Below, one piece after another: positions 28,255 to 32,451 of a stretch of DNA of 64,000 bases. The translations under genes were made by a program, and so were the position numbers. The DNA is taken from assembly GCF_001540865.1 (NCBI RefSeq), contig NC_033621.1:19575683-19639682 (forward strand), given 5' to 3'. Under the pieces are notes generated by a model. That model searched no databases. It was given only the letters and a program-made list of their open reading frames with translations, and had not been told where the DNA came from. Numbering within the stretch: position 1 is the first letter of the stretch; every line of letters starts with the position of its first letter. Source of the stretch: Ananas comosus (taxonomy: Eukaryota; Streptophyta; Magnoliopsida; Poales; Bromeliaceae).

Positions 28255-28750
28255 GTATAATTATAACTGCATGTAGTTTGAGGCTTAAGATTATTTTTTT
28301 GGGAAAATAGGTAGCGAGGCTAAGATTATTACAGCAGAGACAGGGTAGCCGTGAAGCCGAAGTAAGCGGAAGCCAAGACGGTGGTTGCCGGATCATCCAA
28401 CCCATATCTTTCATCCCATTCTCTAAAACATACATTTGGAAGGTCAAGGGCTTGTTCGGATACTTATAATCAAATGATTATCATTCTATTTTACATTATT
28501 ATATATGTTAACGTGTATTTGCACATGTATTTAGCTAGTATATATATTATATATATACGAAAAATTAAGAGACCGCTTCGGAAGGGAGCAGCATCTATCC
28601 TTTGCTCCCCACCCCATTTATGCTATATATTGAAATTAATAAGATACTTTTTGCTTGATTAATTCCTTGAAAAAAATTAATAATTTATATGTACTACAGC
28701 TTTCACTATCCCTCCATCTCATCTCACCAATTCAATCCAATTGTATAACT

Positions 28751-28808
<58 letters not shown>

Positions 28809-31800
28809 TATATAGAAGCAAGAAAAAAAAAATAAAAAAGAAGAAAGAAAAAGCTAAAGTTTGTTGACAGCAGTGATAAGAGTGAGCTAGGAAGTAGTTT
28901 GGCAAGTTTTGTGCACATGGTGTACGAGATATGCAGGTGCACTTGGTGTAGTAATATCCTTGAAGTTCCAAATAAATATATAGCACAAAATTAGAAAGGT
29001 TTTTTATAGCACGATACCCGTTTTAGCTAGAAATGTGAATCAACTGGGATTCGAACTTGAGACGTCGGGTACCAACTATCAAGCCCTTTACCATTTGCTC
29101 TAGGGACGGCCGGTAATATTAGAAAGGGTTAAATAAAGAAAATGCTTACATGAAGGTGGTTTTCAGAATCTCCTTTATCTTTTCCTGAAAGAACCTGGAA
29201 ATCCCCAATCTCTCTATCAAGTCCACCAACTCCAAAGCCTCAAGGTGGCCCTGATCAGAAGCTCCAATTGAGTTTAACCCTAACCCTCCTTTGATAGCCT
29301 CAACAAGCTCCTCCATCTCCTTCTCTTCCCCTCTTCTTGTTGAAATTACTTCACCCTTAAATGAAAGTACATATAGATATATTGCATTAACACCAATAAT
29401 AAAATATAATTTTATAGCAGTGTTAACTTGAGAAAAGAATAATTATTAATTTTATATAGTATCAAAGCAGTCGGTCTTGAATAATTTAACACTCTTTTCA
29501 TTTTTCAAGCGCCTGAATCAACACATGATTAAAAGAAAAGAAAATTAAAGGCCGAACTTGAACTGACTTATAGATTGGAGACGTCCAATTGAACTGACTT
29601 ATAGATTGGAGACGTCCAAATCATCCTTCTATTTTTACTTTCTTTGCTAAATGAGACTCTTGGTCTTTAAATGATGAGACGTGTTGTTATATTTTGATTC
29701 TTAATTTTTTTTAATTTATTTAAAATTTTAATTTAATTTTCATAAATTTAAAAATACTGTCAAAATAAGTTGACTAAATAATAATGTGTCATTAATATAA
29801 GAGTTATGCAGTACCATAGTTATTGCCACATCATTAATATCTAAAAAATCTGGAATCTATTATATAGAGGAAACAAGAATTATTTATTCAAGAACAAATT
29901 TAGATATTTTGTTGATTTAGTTCTTAATTTTTTTTCCAAATTTACCCCTAATCAATAAAATAAAATAAAATAAAATAAATTCTAAGCATACACAAACACT
30001 CATTTATGCAACATCAAAAAGTCGGAATAAAAAGAGGTATAAAACCAAAATATAACATAATGGATGTAATCTACAATACTAAAGAGGACAGCAAATAAAA
30101 AAATTTTGAAATCTTGATAATTATTTTTTATGCCTCAAATAAATTTTACATGCAGGTGGAAACGATTAAAGTATTACATCAGCACTGTATCATTATCCAA
30201 TAAACTTAATTAAATTAGGGAAAACTTCAAAAACCCTCCCTGTGGTTTCACACTTTTTCATTTTAGTACCCTGTGGTTTAAAGTTTATTAAGTTAGTACC
30301 CTGTGGTTTCTCACTTTACCACTTTAGTACCCTGTGGTTTAAAGTGTATCAAGTTAGTACCCTGTGGTTCTGCACTTTATCACTTTAGTACCCTGTGGTT
30401 TCACACTTTATCACTTTAGTACCCTGTGATTTAAAAAACCACAGGGTACTAACTTGATACAAATTAAAACCACAGGGTACTAAAGTGATAAAGTACAAAA
30501 CCACAGGGTACTAACTTGATACACTTTAAACCACAGGGTGCTAAAGTGATAAAGTGAGAAACCACAGGGTACTAACTTGATACATTTTAAACCACAGGGT
30601 ACTAAAGTGAAAAAAATTAAAACCACAAGGGGGGTTTTTGAAGTTTTCCCATTAAATTATGATATTTAATAGTTACAATAATTCAATAAATTTGAGTCAA
30701 AATTATAGAAAGTTAAAATTTAAGAACCAAAATATTTTTCGTCTCAAAATTTGAGGGTAAAAGAGTGATTAAACTAGGGTTTTCTACCCTGATGGCTGTG
30801 TTAAGGGCACTAATATTAAGGAGATCAATCTTTGGAGTGAGTGCTTCATTAAATATGCAGCTCATCTTATGTTGTGAAATATTAAAGGATAAACTTCAAA
30901 TATCATTCCTGTGGTTTCGTAATTTCTCATTTTTAGTACTCTGTGGTTTAAAGTTAGGAATGCAAACGGGGCGGATTTGGTCCCGCCCTGACTAGCAAAA
31001 CCCCGAATTCGTGACGGGTTAAAAAATACATCACATAATCCGCCCCGTCACGTAACCCGCCTGCCGTCGGCGTCCCGAATCCGCCCCGCCAACTAATAGT
31101 TTTAATAAAATTATAATATTATTAATATTTTATAAAATATAAAATAATAATTTTTAATAATATTATATATATAATTTAATAATATCAATTATAAAAATCA
31201 AAAATATCAATCACAATTCAAAACAAAATTCATAAATTTCAAATACATTAGAAATGAGAGTAATAATTTATTTGTATTTTGAACTTTTTTTGTAAATATA
31301 TTATTTTTTAAGAATATTTTTTTAAAATATAAATGATTTTCGGGCCGGATTTGGGGCGGATTCGGGGTGGGTCAAAATTTCTCCCGTTTCGTGCCCCAAA
31401 TCCGTCTCTTTTTGTAAAACCCCGTTTTCTGCCCCGAATCCGTTTATTTTCTCCCATTTACTGCTACCGGGGGCGGATCGGGGTGGGAGCTCCACCAACC
31501 TGGATTCGTTTGCATCCCTATTTAAAGTGTATCAAGTTAGTGCCCTATAGTTTTATTTTTCTCTTTTCGTCGGGTCCTCCGTTAATATTTCATTAAATTA
31601 TATACAAAAAAACTTCAGATACCTCACTTAGGTTTATCGAATATTTACTTTGGTACTCTTTTGTTTTAACTTTGTCACTGATTTAACAAAAAAAAAATAA
31701 TAAAATGGATAATAAAAAGAGAAAAATAAAAACACAGAATACTAAATTTATACACTTTAAACTATATGACACATGCATTGACACTAAATTGAAGAACTAC

Positions 31801-32263
31801 GAAATCATAGAGGTGGTATTTAAAGTTTTTCCAATATTAAAGTATTAAAATGGAATCATAGTGGTGGGGTATTTAAAGCTCTTCCAATATTAAAATATTA
31901 AAATTGCATTCTCGACTGGTCTAAGTAGCGTAGGTATAAAATAAGTAGCTATGCGCAAAGTGATATGATATACTTAAAATAGATCGATGAGAGGGTGAAA
32001 AAGGAGTACTACGTACGTACTTGGTTCTGGAGAGCTGTTGGTGGGAGGAGCTTCTTGGGTGCTCCAATAATGGGGATTGCCGGAGCGCCGCGGCAGCAGA
32101 GGCGGCGGCGGCGGCGGCAGCGAGGTAGTGATAAATGGAAGGAGGGCGAGGAAGAGGTAAAGAAGAGAGATGGGAGATAATTAATGGAGTACCGGGCACT
32201 TGTGGTCATGGGAAGAAGCGCTTTTGAGCAAAGTGCACTGGAAAGGGAGTTTGCCAAGGCCAT
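2127..32263 (-). CDS. Terpene synthase gene, 7 exons, 3' part not seen
   Basis: Spliced minus-strand gene for a plastid-type terpene synthase, which would ionise a prenyl diphosphate. Exons: 32263-32021, 29355-29150, 28422-28333, 23978-23752, 4309-4131, 3346-3128, 2262-2127, about 434 codons in all. Exon 1 looks like a Ser/Arg-rich transit peptide. Exons 2-4 match the N-terminal domain (LVDLIERLGISRFFQEKI; FRLLRLHGYPVSA; MLNLHRCWQTGFPSE). Exons 5-7 begin the catalytic domain (LQLAKHDLAMLQKIHKQE, then WWEEE, the metal-binding DDLFD, then RWDESGLDDLPEH). All introns have GT..AG ends, and phases match except at exon 3 to 4. The sequence resembles the kaurene synthase/CPS-like TPS-c/e/f branch without a gamma domain, an inference from motif style. 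The NSE/DTE half is absent from the window. Product and activity are unknown. Confidence 0.87.
2385..2546. repeat. 81-bp direct duplication around a single N
   Basis: The block beginning TAAAAATGTTATGAAGTCAC at 2385 is repeated at 2466 with no difference I can see. The N at 2465 sits exactly at the junction. It lies in intron 6 of the terpene synthase and is most simply an assembly join whose overlap was not collapsed. Confidence 0.85.
3128..3346 (-). CDS. Terpene synthase exon 6 (DDLFD motif)
   Basis: 219 bp, the length typical of the DDxxD-bearing exon in plant terpene synthases. Acceptor CTGTATAG, donor GTAATG. It encodes WWEEE followed by a helix and LVTLVDDLFD; the aspartate-rich motif is at 3181-3195. 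It starts in phase 2, completing the Lys codon from exon 5, and ends in phase 2. It is clearly more GC-rich than the flanking introns. Confidence 0.92.
3821..4080. mobile_element. MITE-like element with GGG.GTGTT termini
   Basis: Left end GGGAGTGTTCGGTTTTCC and right end GGGAAACTATATAAACACCC are imperfect inverted repeats, with A/T-rich foldback sequence between. No clear target duplication was found, so the superfamily stays open. It sits in intron 5, about 50 bp from exon 5. Confidence 0.45.
4131..4309 (-). CDS. Terpene synthase exon 5
   Basis: 179 bp; acceptor AATTTAG, donor GTAAGC. It begins in phase 0 with IKYALAYPRRYNLLRLESRS, matching the end of the N-terminal domain where other terpene synthases have an Arg-rich r.e.r.yi stretch. 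It then reads LQLAKHDLAMLQKIHKQE. It ends in phase 2, which fits exon 6. The upstream intron is 19.4 kb. Confidence 0.88.
4678..5223. mobile_element. Long foldback MITE (family C)
   Basis: Outer ends GGAAGCACGGAGCCTTCCG and GAAGGCTCCGTGCTTCCGA are inverted repeats and each is itself nearly palindromic. The arms pair further through GACTTTCGAATCGTCGATCG. TA tracts on both sides. This is the best-preserved family C copy and the reference for judging copies at 24011, 24582, 27679 and 61584. Confidence 0.85.
5224..5281. repeat. (TA)n microsatellite
   Basis: Pure TA tract abutting the right end of the family C MITE, within intron 4 of the terpene synthase. Confidence 0.97.
5352..6340 (+). repeat. 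5' LTR of nested copia element
   Basis: Starts TGTTGGATCGCGTTGAAGTC and ends GATTGTTTCA. It aligns piecewise with 20515-22834, for instance ATCACGATTAAACGT and TCAATTTCC/TTAATTTTCAG followed by ACACCCTATTTAGGTT. It contains the SINE at 6017-6168. Confidence 0.75.
6017..6168 (-). mobile_element. tRNA-derived SINE
   Basis: Minus-strand SINE: a 5' tRNA-like head with A-box-like AGCGCAAGTGGTAAAGG and a decayed B box, a body ending in TCTCTCAAAAAAA, and an A tail. Imperfect target duplication CAAAGTAAATTC / CCAAGTGAATTC flanks it. Same family as the copies at 29000, 38854 and 53450. Confidence 0.8.
6755..7290 (+). pseudogene. Copia gag remnant with decayed zinc knuckle
   Basis: Broken reading frames give MEERTDKKFKEKDDSF and later CEKSRYVKKDC. 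The latter matches the second half of a copia CCHC knuckle with the first Cys and the His lost. It belongs to the outer copia element (5352-22834), whose frame is cut soon after by the insertion at 7576. Confidence 0.55.
7576..8277 (+). repeat. 5' LTR (702 bp) of gag-only copia
   Basis: Runs from TGTTAGGATTTGG to GGATTCCCAACA. A TATA-like AATGCATTATAAAAGC lies mid-LTR. Near-identical to 13720-14421. Confidence 0.9.
8331..9022 (+). pseudogene. Copia gag (UBN2 type), first part
   Basis: ATG at 8331 opens MATKFENEKFDGKNNFGLW, the hallmark start of copia gag (KFdGxNfxxWk). A stop at 8580-8582 replaces an expected Trp (TGG to TGA). A frameshift near 8670-8690 moves the frame so that HLNEFNKGVAQL continues at about 8692. 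The zinc knuckle starts as CFYCHRK and is cut at 9022 by an inserted LTR. The remainder resumes at 13024. Confidence 0.85.
9018..9022. repeat. Target duplication GAAAG (left)
   Basis: GAAAG here and at 13019-13023 exactly flanks the inserted LTR 9023-13018. Confidence 0.85.
9191..11409 (+). mobile_element. Ty3/gypsy (Tekay-type) solo LTR
   Basis: 2219 bp from TGTGAGATCCCTGGTG to CCGGGTCGTGACA with perfect target duplication CATAT (9186-9190 and 11410-11414). Clearly the same LTR family as the complete element at 40981-50553, whose LTRs are 2217 and 2185 bp. Four TGTACCGGTACA palindromes lie at 9357-9462. No internal region, so a solo LTR. Small frames inside it are not genes. Confidence 0.93.
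9871..9966. repeat. Imperfect 50-bp duplication around a single N
   Basis: CGTAGGAGCACCGGATTGCG at 9871 and CGTAGGAACGTCGGATCGCG at 9921 head two similar blocks separated by an N at 9915. The related LTRs at 41640-41720 and 48995-49075 have one copy, so the second is probably a join artefact or a local duplication. Confidence 0.7.
13024..13679 (+). pseudogene. Copia gag end, protease, pre-integrase start
   Basis: Continues the knuckle as GHIKRNC; with CFYCHRK before the insertion it forms CX2CX4HX4C. Then comes the aspartic protease region WVLDSACYFHVCP; the usual DSG is DSA here, so the catalytic loop is altered. A TAG at 13410-13412 interrupts GLK.NLISLG, and a TGA at 13489-13491 follows. 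NLYVLNG marks the start of the GAG-pre-integrase domain. The frame then ends and the 3' LTR follows; integrase and RT are missing. Confidence 0.8.
13720..14421 (+). repeat. 3' LTR (702 bp) of gag-only copia
   Basis: Same termini and length as 7576-8277, with scattered substitutions such as AAGCGG for GAGCGG near the end. Followed by GTTTC, the right target duplication. Confidence 0.9.
14543..15167 (+). pseudogene. Copia pre-integrase and integrase remnant
   Basis: MWCHHMGHMSKCGL is a decayed form of the LWHxRLGHms motif of the GAG-pre-integrase domain. Further on, broken frames recall the integrase core (SNEEYCSREFDEYC) and GVAKRLNRIFTERA. The reading is cut at 15168 by the next insertion. 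Part of the outer element 5352-22834. Confidence 0.65.
15168..18397 (+). mobile_element. Second short copia derivative (gag remnant)
   Basis: LTR1 15168-15565 (398 bp) and LTR2 16882-18397 (interrupted) both start TGTTGGAATAGTAAT and end CTTCCAACA. PBS TTTGGTATCAGAG follows LTR1. The 1.3-kb interior has only a frameshifted gag: fragments readable as FDGMNF and LESQDLWDVVEN near 15995-16090 match copia UBN2 gag. Target duplication is weak (GAAGT/GGAGC, 3 of 5). No RT or integrase. Confidence 0.75.
17148..18257. mobile_element. hAT-like non-autonomous element
   Basis: Perfect 8-bp target duplication GTATTAGT (17140-17147 and 18258-18265). Imperfect terminal inverted repeats TAAAGGTGTTC and TAGAGCTGTCC (from the right end). 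Subterminal runs of CGGGTC/GGGTCGGGT occur near both ends, as in other plant hAT elements of this look. No transposase reading frame. It lies inside LTR2 of 15168-18397. Confidence 0.85.
18600..19185 (+). pseudogene. Copia integrase end and RT start remnant
   Basis: Fragments CVFLCYTKGIKENHLWG and IVVSRNIVFNEES match the copia segment between integrase and RT (CiFlGYs.gvKGyrlwd; visRDVvFdE). Then KEDKPTSYEESCE and NKTSELVKLL match the RT entry (eP.tyeeA.. nxTWeLV.LP). Stops and frameshifts occur throughout. Confidence 0.75.
19186..20322 (+). pseudogene. Copia RT and RNase H remnant
   Basis: RNase H is the clearest part: NGGTICWRSKIQPVMALS then EVEYIA and VNCNSQSVLHFIKNQVFHSR match copia RNase H (g.isW.SkkQ..valSt.EaEYia). 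Upstream RT parts such as KADDYAYLCGY are badly broken. The 3' LTR starts about 190 bp later after the purine-rich CAAGTGGGAGAA. Confidence 0.75.
20615..21163 (-). mobile_element. Cassandra-type TRIM, 5S rRNA-derived LTRs
   Basis: Two 167-bp direct repeats (20615-20781, 20997-21163) flanked by perfect duplication TTCTG (20610-20614, 21164-21168). Orientation is minus: beside the right repeat lies a reversed PBS (TTGGCTCTGATATC) and beside the left a reversed polypurine tract (TCTCTCCCTCTTAAG). On the minus strand the LTR contains AGTTAAGCATGCTAGG and TTAGGATGGGTGACCCC, which match the A-box and C-box region of plant 5S rRNA. That combination defines Cassandra elements (known family). No protein is encoded. 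It is inserted in a copia LTR. Confidence 0.9.
21340..21790. mobile_element. MITE with GTTTGGC termini
   Basis: Inverted ends GTTTGGCTTAA and GTTTGGCCTAG (right end reversed). The direct repeat TAT lies at 21337-21339 and 21791-21793. The interior is extremely AT-rich with AATTTTAAATTT-type repeats. It interrupts the copia LTR, whose flanks rejoin cleanly. Superfamily not assigned. Confidence 0.65.
22179..22692. mobile_element. CACTA-type non-autonomous element
   Basis: Ends CACTACAACAGAATTAGG and, reversed, CACTACAAAAAAAACGG. Perfect 3-bp target duplication TTC (22176-22178, 22693-22695). Subterminal repeats around AGTGTC..CTATA and CACTTTTAAA occur in both halves, as in En/Spm derivatives. 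514 bp, no transposase. Confidence 0.9.
22884..23387 (+). mobile_element. TRIM retrotransposon (no 5S)
   Basis: Direct repeats 22884-23014 and 23221-23387 start TGTGACA and share TAGAGTAGT.CTAG.ATGGATAACCCC. PBS-like TTGATATCAGAGC follows the first repeat at 23016, and AAAAGAGGGAAGAT precedes the second. Perfect target duplication GAGGG (22879-22883, 23388-23392). The interior of about 200 bp is non-coding. Confidence 0.85.
23393..23640. other. Copia LTR-like duplicated segment
   Basis: Contains CCTTCATTATTTTATGAAAT at 23514, also present with one change at 22830. GGTTTGAAATGTGCTCGGTTA resembles the copia LTR end at 6300-6320. It looks like a tandem remnant of the LTR edge, not a gene. Confidence 0.4.
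23752..23978 (-). CDS. Terpene synthase exon 4
   Basis: 227 bp; acceptor TAATGTAG, donor GTTAGC. The first two bases need one base from exon 3 to make Asp (GAT), then the frame reads VIENLRGADGKFSSFSIES and MLNLHRCWQTGFPSE, ELMEEVKEF. This matches the N-terminal domain after FRLLR.HGY.VSaDvf in terpene synthases. It ends in phase 0 with GHE, joining exon 5 correctly. Confidence 0.88.
24011..24474. mobile_element. Family C MITE, left end truncated
   Basis: The right arm and tip (GAGGGCTTCGTGCTTCCAG) match family C. The left copy starts inside the arm at about GGCTCCAATAGTCTTGATCT, so the outer left tip is missing. Followed by a TA tract. Confidence 0.75.
24475..24581. repeat. TA-rich microsatellite
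   Basis: TA tract with interspersed TATAT/ATTAT irregularities between two family C MITEs. Confidence 0.9.
24582..25109. mobile_element. Family C MITE, many single-base losses
   Basis: Tips GAAGCACGGAGCCTTCCGTG and GGAAGGCTCCGTGCTTCCG. Compared with 4678-5223 it lacks single bases at many places, e.g. near 24590-24605, 24690 and 24900. That pattern suggests either decay or low sequence quality. Confidence 0.8.
25110..25165. repeat. TA-rich microsatellite
   Basis: TA tract between family C and family B MITEs. Confidence 0.9.
25166..25714. mobile_element. Family B MITE
   Basis: Matches 329-875 throughout: CATACTCCTAAGTTG near the left, and GATGTGATCGTCGATTCGGA with ACTCATAATAGTATAGTAG at the right. 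Numerous small deletions relative to that copy. Confidence 0.75.
25732..26260. mobile_element. Foldback MITE, related to B/D
   Basis: Left arm GATGCCGCTTTCCAAATCAG pairs with right arm TCATTTGGAAAGCACTATCA. Same architecture and similar length to families B-D, but different tips (AGCTAGCTGCGATA / CTAAGTTCTAGCT). AT-rich core. Confidence 0.6.
26261..26408. mobile_element. Short MITE-like block
   Basis: Resembles the core of family A (CACCATCATCTCAATC.CACAATC, ATTCATCCAGGCTAAAAACT) and ends in GAGTATTCTAGCTCAAAC before a TA tract. The left boundary is uncertain. Confidence 0.45.
26409..26454. repeat. TA-rich microsatellite
   Basis: TA tract between MITEs. Confidence 0.9.
26455..26992. mobile_element. 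Foldback MITE (family D)
   Basis: Tips ATACTATCGTTAGCAACCGG and GTTGCTACGATAGCATTCCAG are inverted. Inner arms CCGATAATGGAGCCTCCGAA and GAAAGCTTCCATCATCG pair. A second copy (40699-50812) is split by the Tekay element. Confidence 0.75.
26993..27087. repeat. CT-rich then TA-rich simple sequence
   Basis: CTCTCT-rich stretch (27000-27068) followed by a short TA run. Confidence 0.8.
27088..27315. mobile_element. Short MITE, GATAGAATACTATTG ends
   Basis: Left AGAATACTATTGATAGCAAAAG and right CTTTTGCTACCAATAGTATAG are inverted. The core has GGGGACCACTCAAACC, similar in style to family A. Bounded by TA tracts. Confidence 0.65.
27389..27637. mobile_element. Family A MITE, reverse copy
   Basis: Reverse-complement counterpart of 65-315: CCGTTGATTGATGG, CCCCTAGGGTTGAGTGG and GAGCCGAAAACTTATGAGTA match in order. 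Confidence 0.75.
27679..28214. mobile_element. Family C MITE
   Basis: Nearly the same as 4678-5223 along its length (GACTTTCGAATCGTCGATCG, CAACAAATTTCAATGGCCGT), with several one-base gaps such as in GATCTAGAG, here GATTAGAG. It ends 119 bp below exon 3 of the terpene synthase. Confidence 0.85.
28215..28257. repeat. (TA)n with GTAT tail
   Basis: TA tract followed by four GTAT units. Confidence 0.95.
28333..28422 (-). CDS. Terpene synthase exon 3, frame disturbed
   Basis: 90 bp; acceptor TGTTTTAG, donor GTAATA. The first base completes Ile from exon 2, then EWDERYGLDDPATT is read. One base is then missing and the next frame gives LGFRLLRLHGYPVSA, a hallmark of CPS/KS-like terpene synthases. 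The exon is two bases short of the length needed to join exon 4 in phase. One gap is in GTCTT after the Thr codons; the other is best placed at the donor, where GG may have been read as G. Either a genuine frameshift or an assembly error. Confidence 0.85.
28753..28812. repeat. TA-rich microsatellite in intron 2
   Basis: TA tract with one ATAAT break, followed by an A-rich stretch. Confidence 0.93.
29000..29117 (-). mobile_element. tRNA-derived SINE, short copy
   Basis: Minus-strand copy: head CCGGCCGTCCCTAGAGCAAA and B box AGTTCGAATCC (reverse of 29050-29062). The tail side is shortened. Perfect target duplication ATTAGAAAGG (28990-28999, 29118-29127). It ends 32 bp from the splice donor of terpene synthase exon 2. 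Confidence 0.85.
29150..29355 (-). CDS. Terpene synthase exon 2
   Basis: 206 bp; acceptor TTCATTTAAG, donor GTAAGC. It begins in phase 0 (GEVISTRRGEEKEMEELVEA) and runs to LELVDLIERLGISRFFQEKI, the LVD.iqRLGi..hF..EI motif of the terpene synthase N-terminal domain. It ends in phase 2 and joins exon 3 correctly. Confidence 0.88.
29563..29620. repeat. Tandem duplication of about 29 bp
   Basis: GAACTGACTTATAGATTGGA plus GACGTCCAA occurs twice in a row. Intron 1 otherwise holds AT-rich sequence here up to 30208. Confidence 0.85.
30218..30650. mobile_element. Mutator-type foldback MITE with subrepeats
   Basis: Tips GGGAAAACTTCAAAAACCC and GGGTTTTTGAAGTTTTCCC. Perfect 9-bp target duplication ATTAAATTA (30209-30217, 30651-30659), the size used by Mutator-like elements. 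Each arm is built of about five alternating units, TTTAGTACCCTGTGGTTT and AAGTTAGTACCCTGTGGTT. The arms are inverted, so the whole folds back. No coding content. Confidence 0.92.
30887..31832. mobile_element. Second Mutator-type foldback copy, interrupted
   Basis: Tips GGATAAACTTCAAATATC and, at the right, GGTATTTAAAGTTTTTCC. Perfect 9-bp duplication AATATTAAA (30878-30886, 31833-31841). More diverged than 30218-30650. Split by a hAT at 30955. A partial repeat of its right end follows at about 31849-31895. Confidence 0.85.
30955..31520. mobile_element. hAT-like element, TAGG.ATGCAAACG ends
   Basis: Inverted ends TAGGAATGCAAACG and TAGGGATGCAAACG. Perfect 8-bp target duplication TTTAAAGT (30947-30954, 31521-31528). 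Subterminal GGGGCGGATT/CCGCCCCG repeats occur at both ends. No transposase frame. Confidence 0.92.
32021..32263 (-). CDS. Terpene synthase exon 1 (transit peptide)
   Basis: ATG at 32263 opens 81 codons ending in phase 0 at donor GTACGT. The protein starts MALANSLSSALCSKALLPM and is rich in Ser and Leu with a run of Arg, as in plastid transit peptides. It lacks acidic residues. It joins exon 2 in phase 0. This start is preferred because it is the first ATG of the open frame and gives a transit-like N terminus. The promoter would lie above 32264; I see no clear TATA box distinct from the TA tract. Confidence 0.75.
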
Positions 32264-32386
32264 GGCTTTTCTTATCTCCTTTATTTGATTGCTTTCCCTC
32301 TGCAGTCCTCTTAATTGGGCTATATTTCACTTTAATTATGTGGATGTGAATGAATAACTTGCATATTACTTCATGATCGAGCTTAT

Positions 32387-32393
<7 letters not shown>

Positions 32394-32451
<58 letters not shown>
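32394..32451. repeat. (TA)n with GTAT tail
   Basis: TA tract then three GTAT units, about 130 bp upstream of the terpene synthase start. Confidence 0.95.

Noticed and set aside
30228..30640. CRISPR-like regular repeats
   Set aside because: Units are inverted about a centre, spacers are not unique, and 9-bp target duplications bound the block; it is a foldback transposon.
32009..32180. Plus-strand Arg-rich frame opposite exon 1
   Set aside because: Complement of the CGC run in the terpene synthase transit peptide; the minus strand has the ATG and a phase-correct splice donor.
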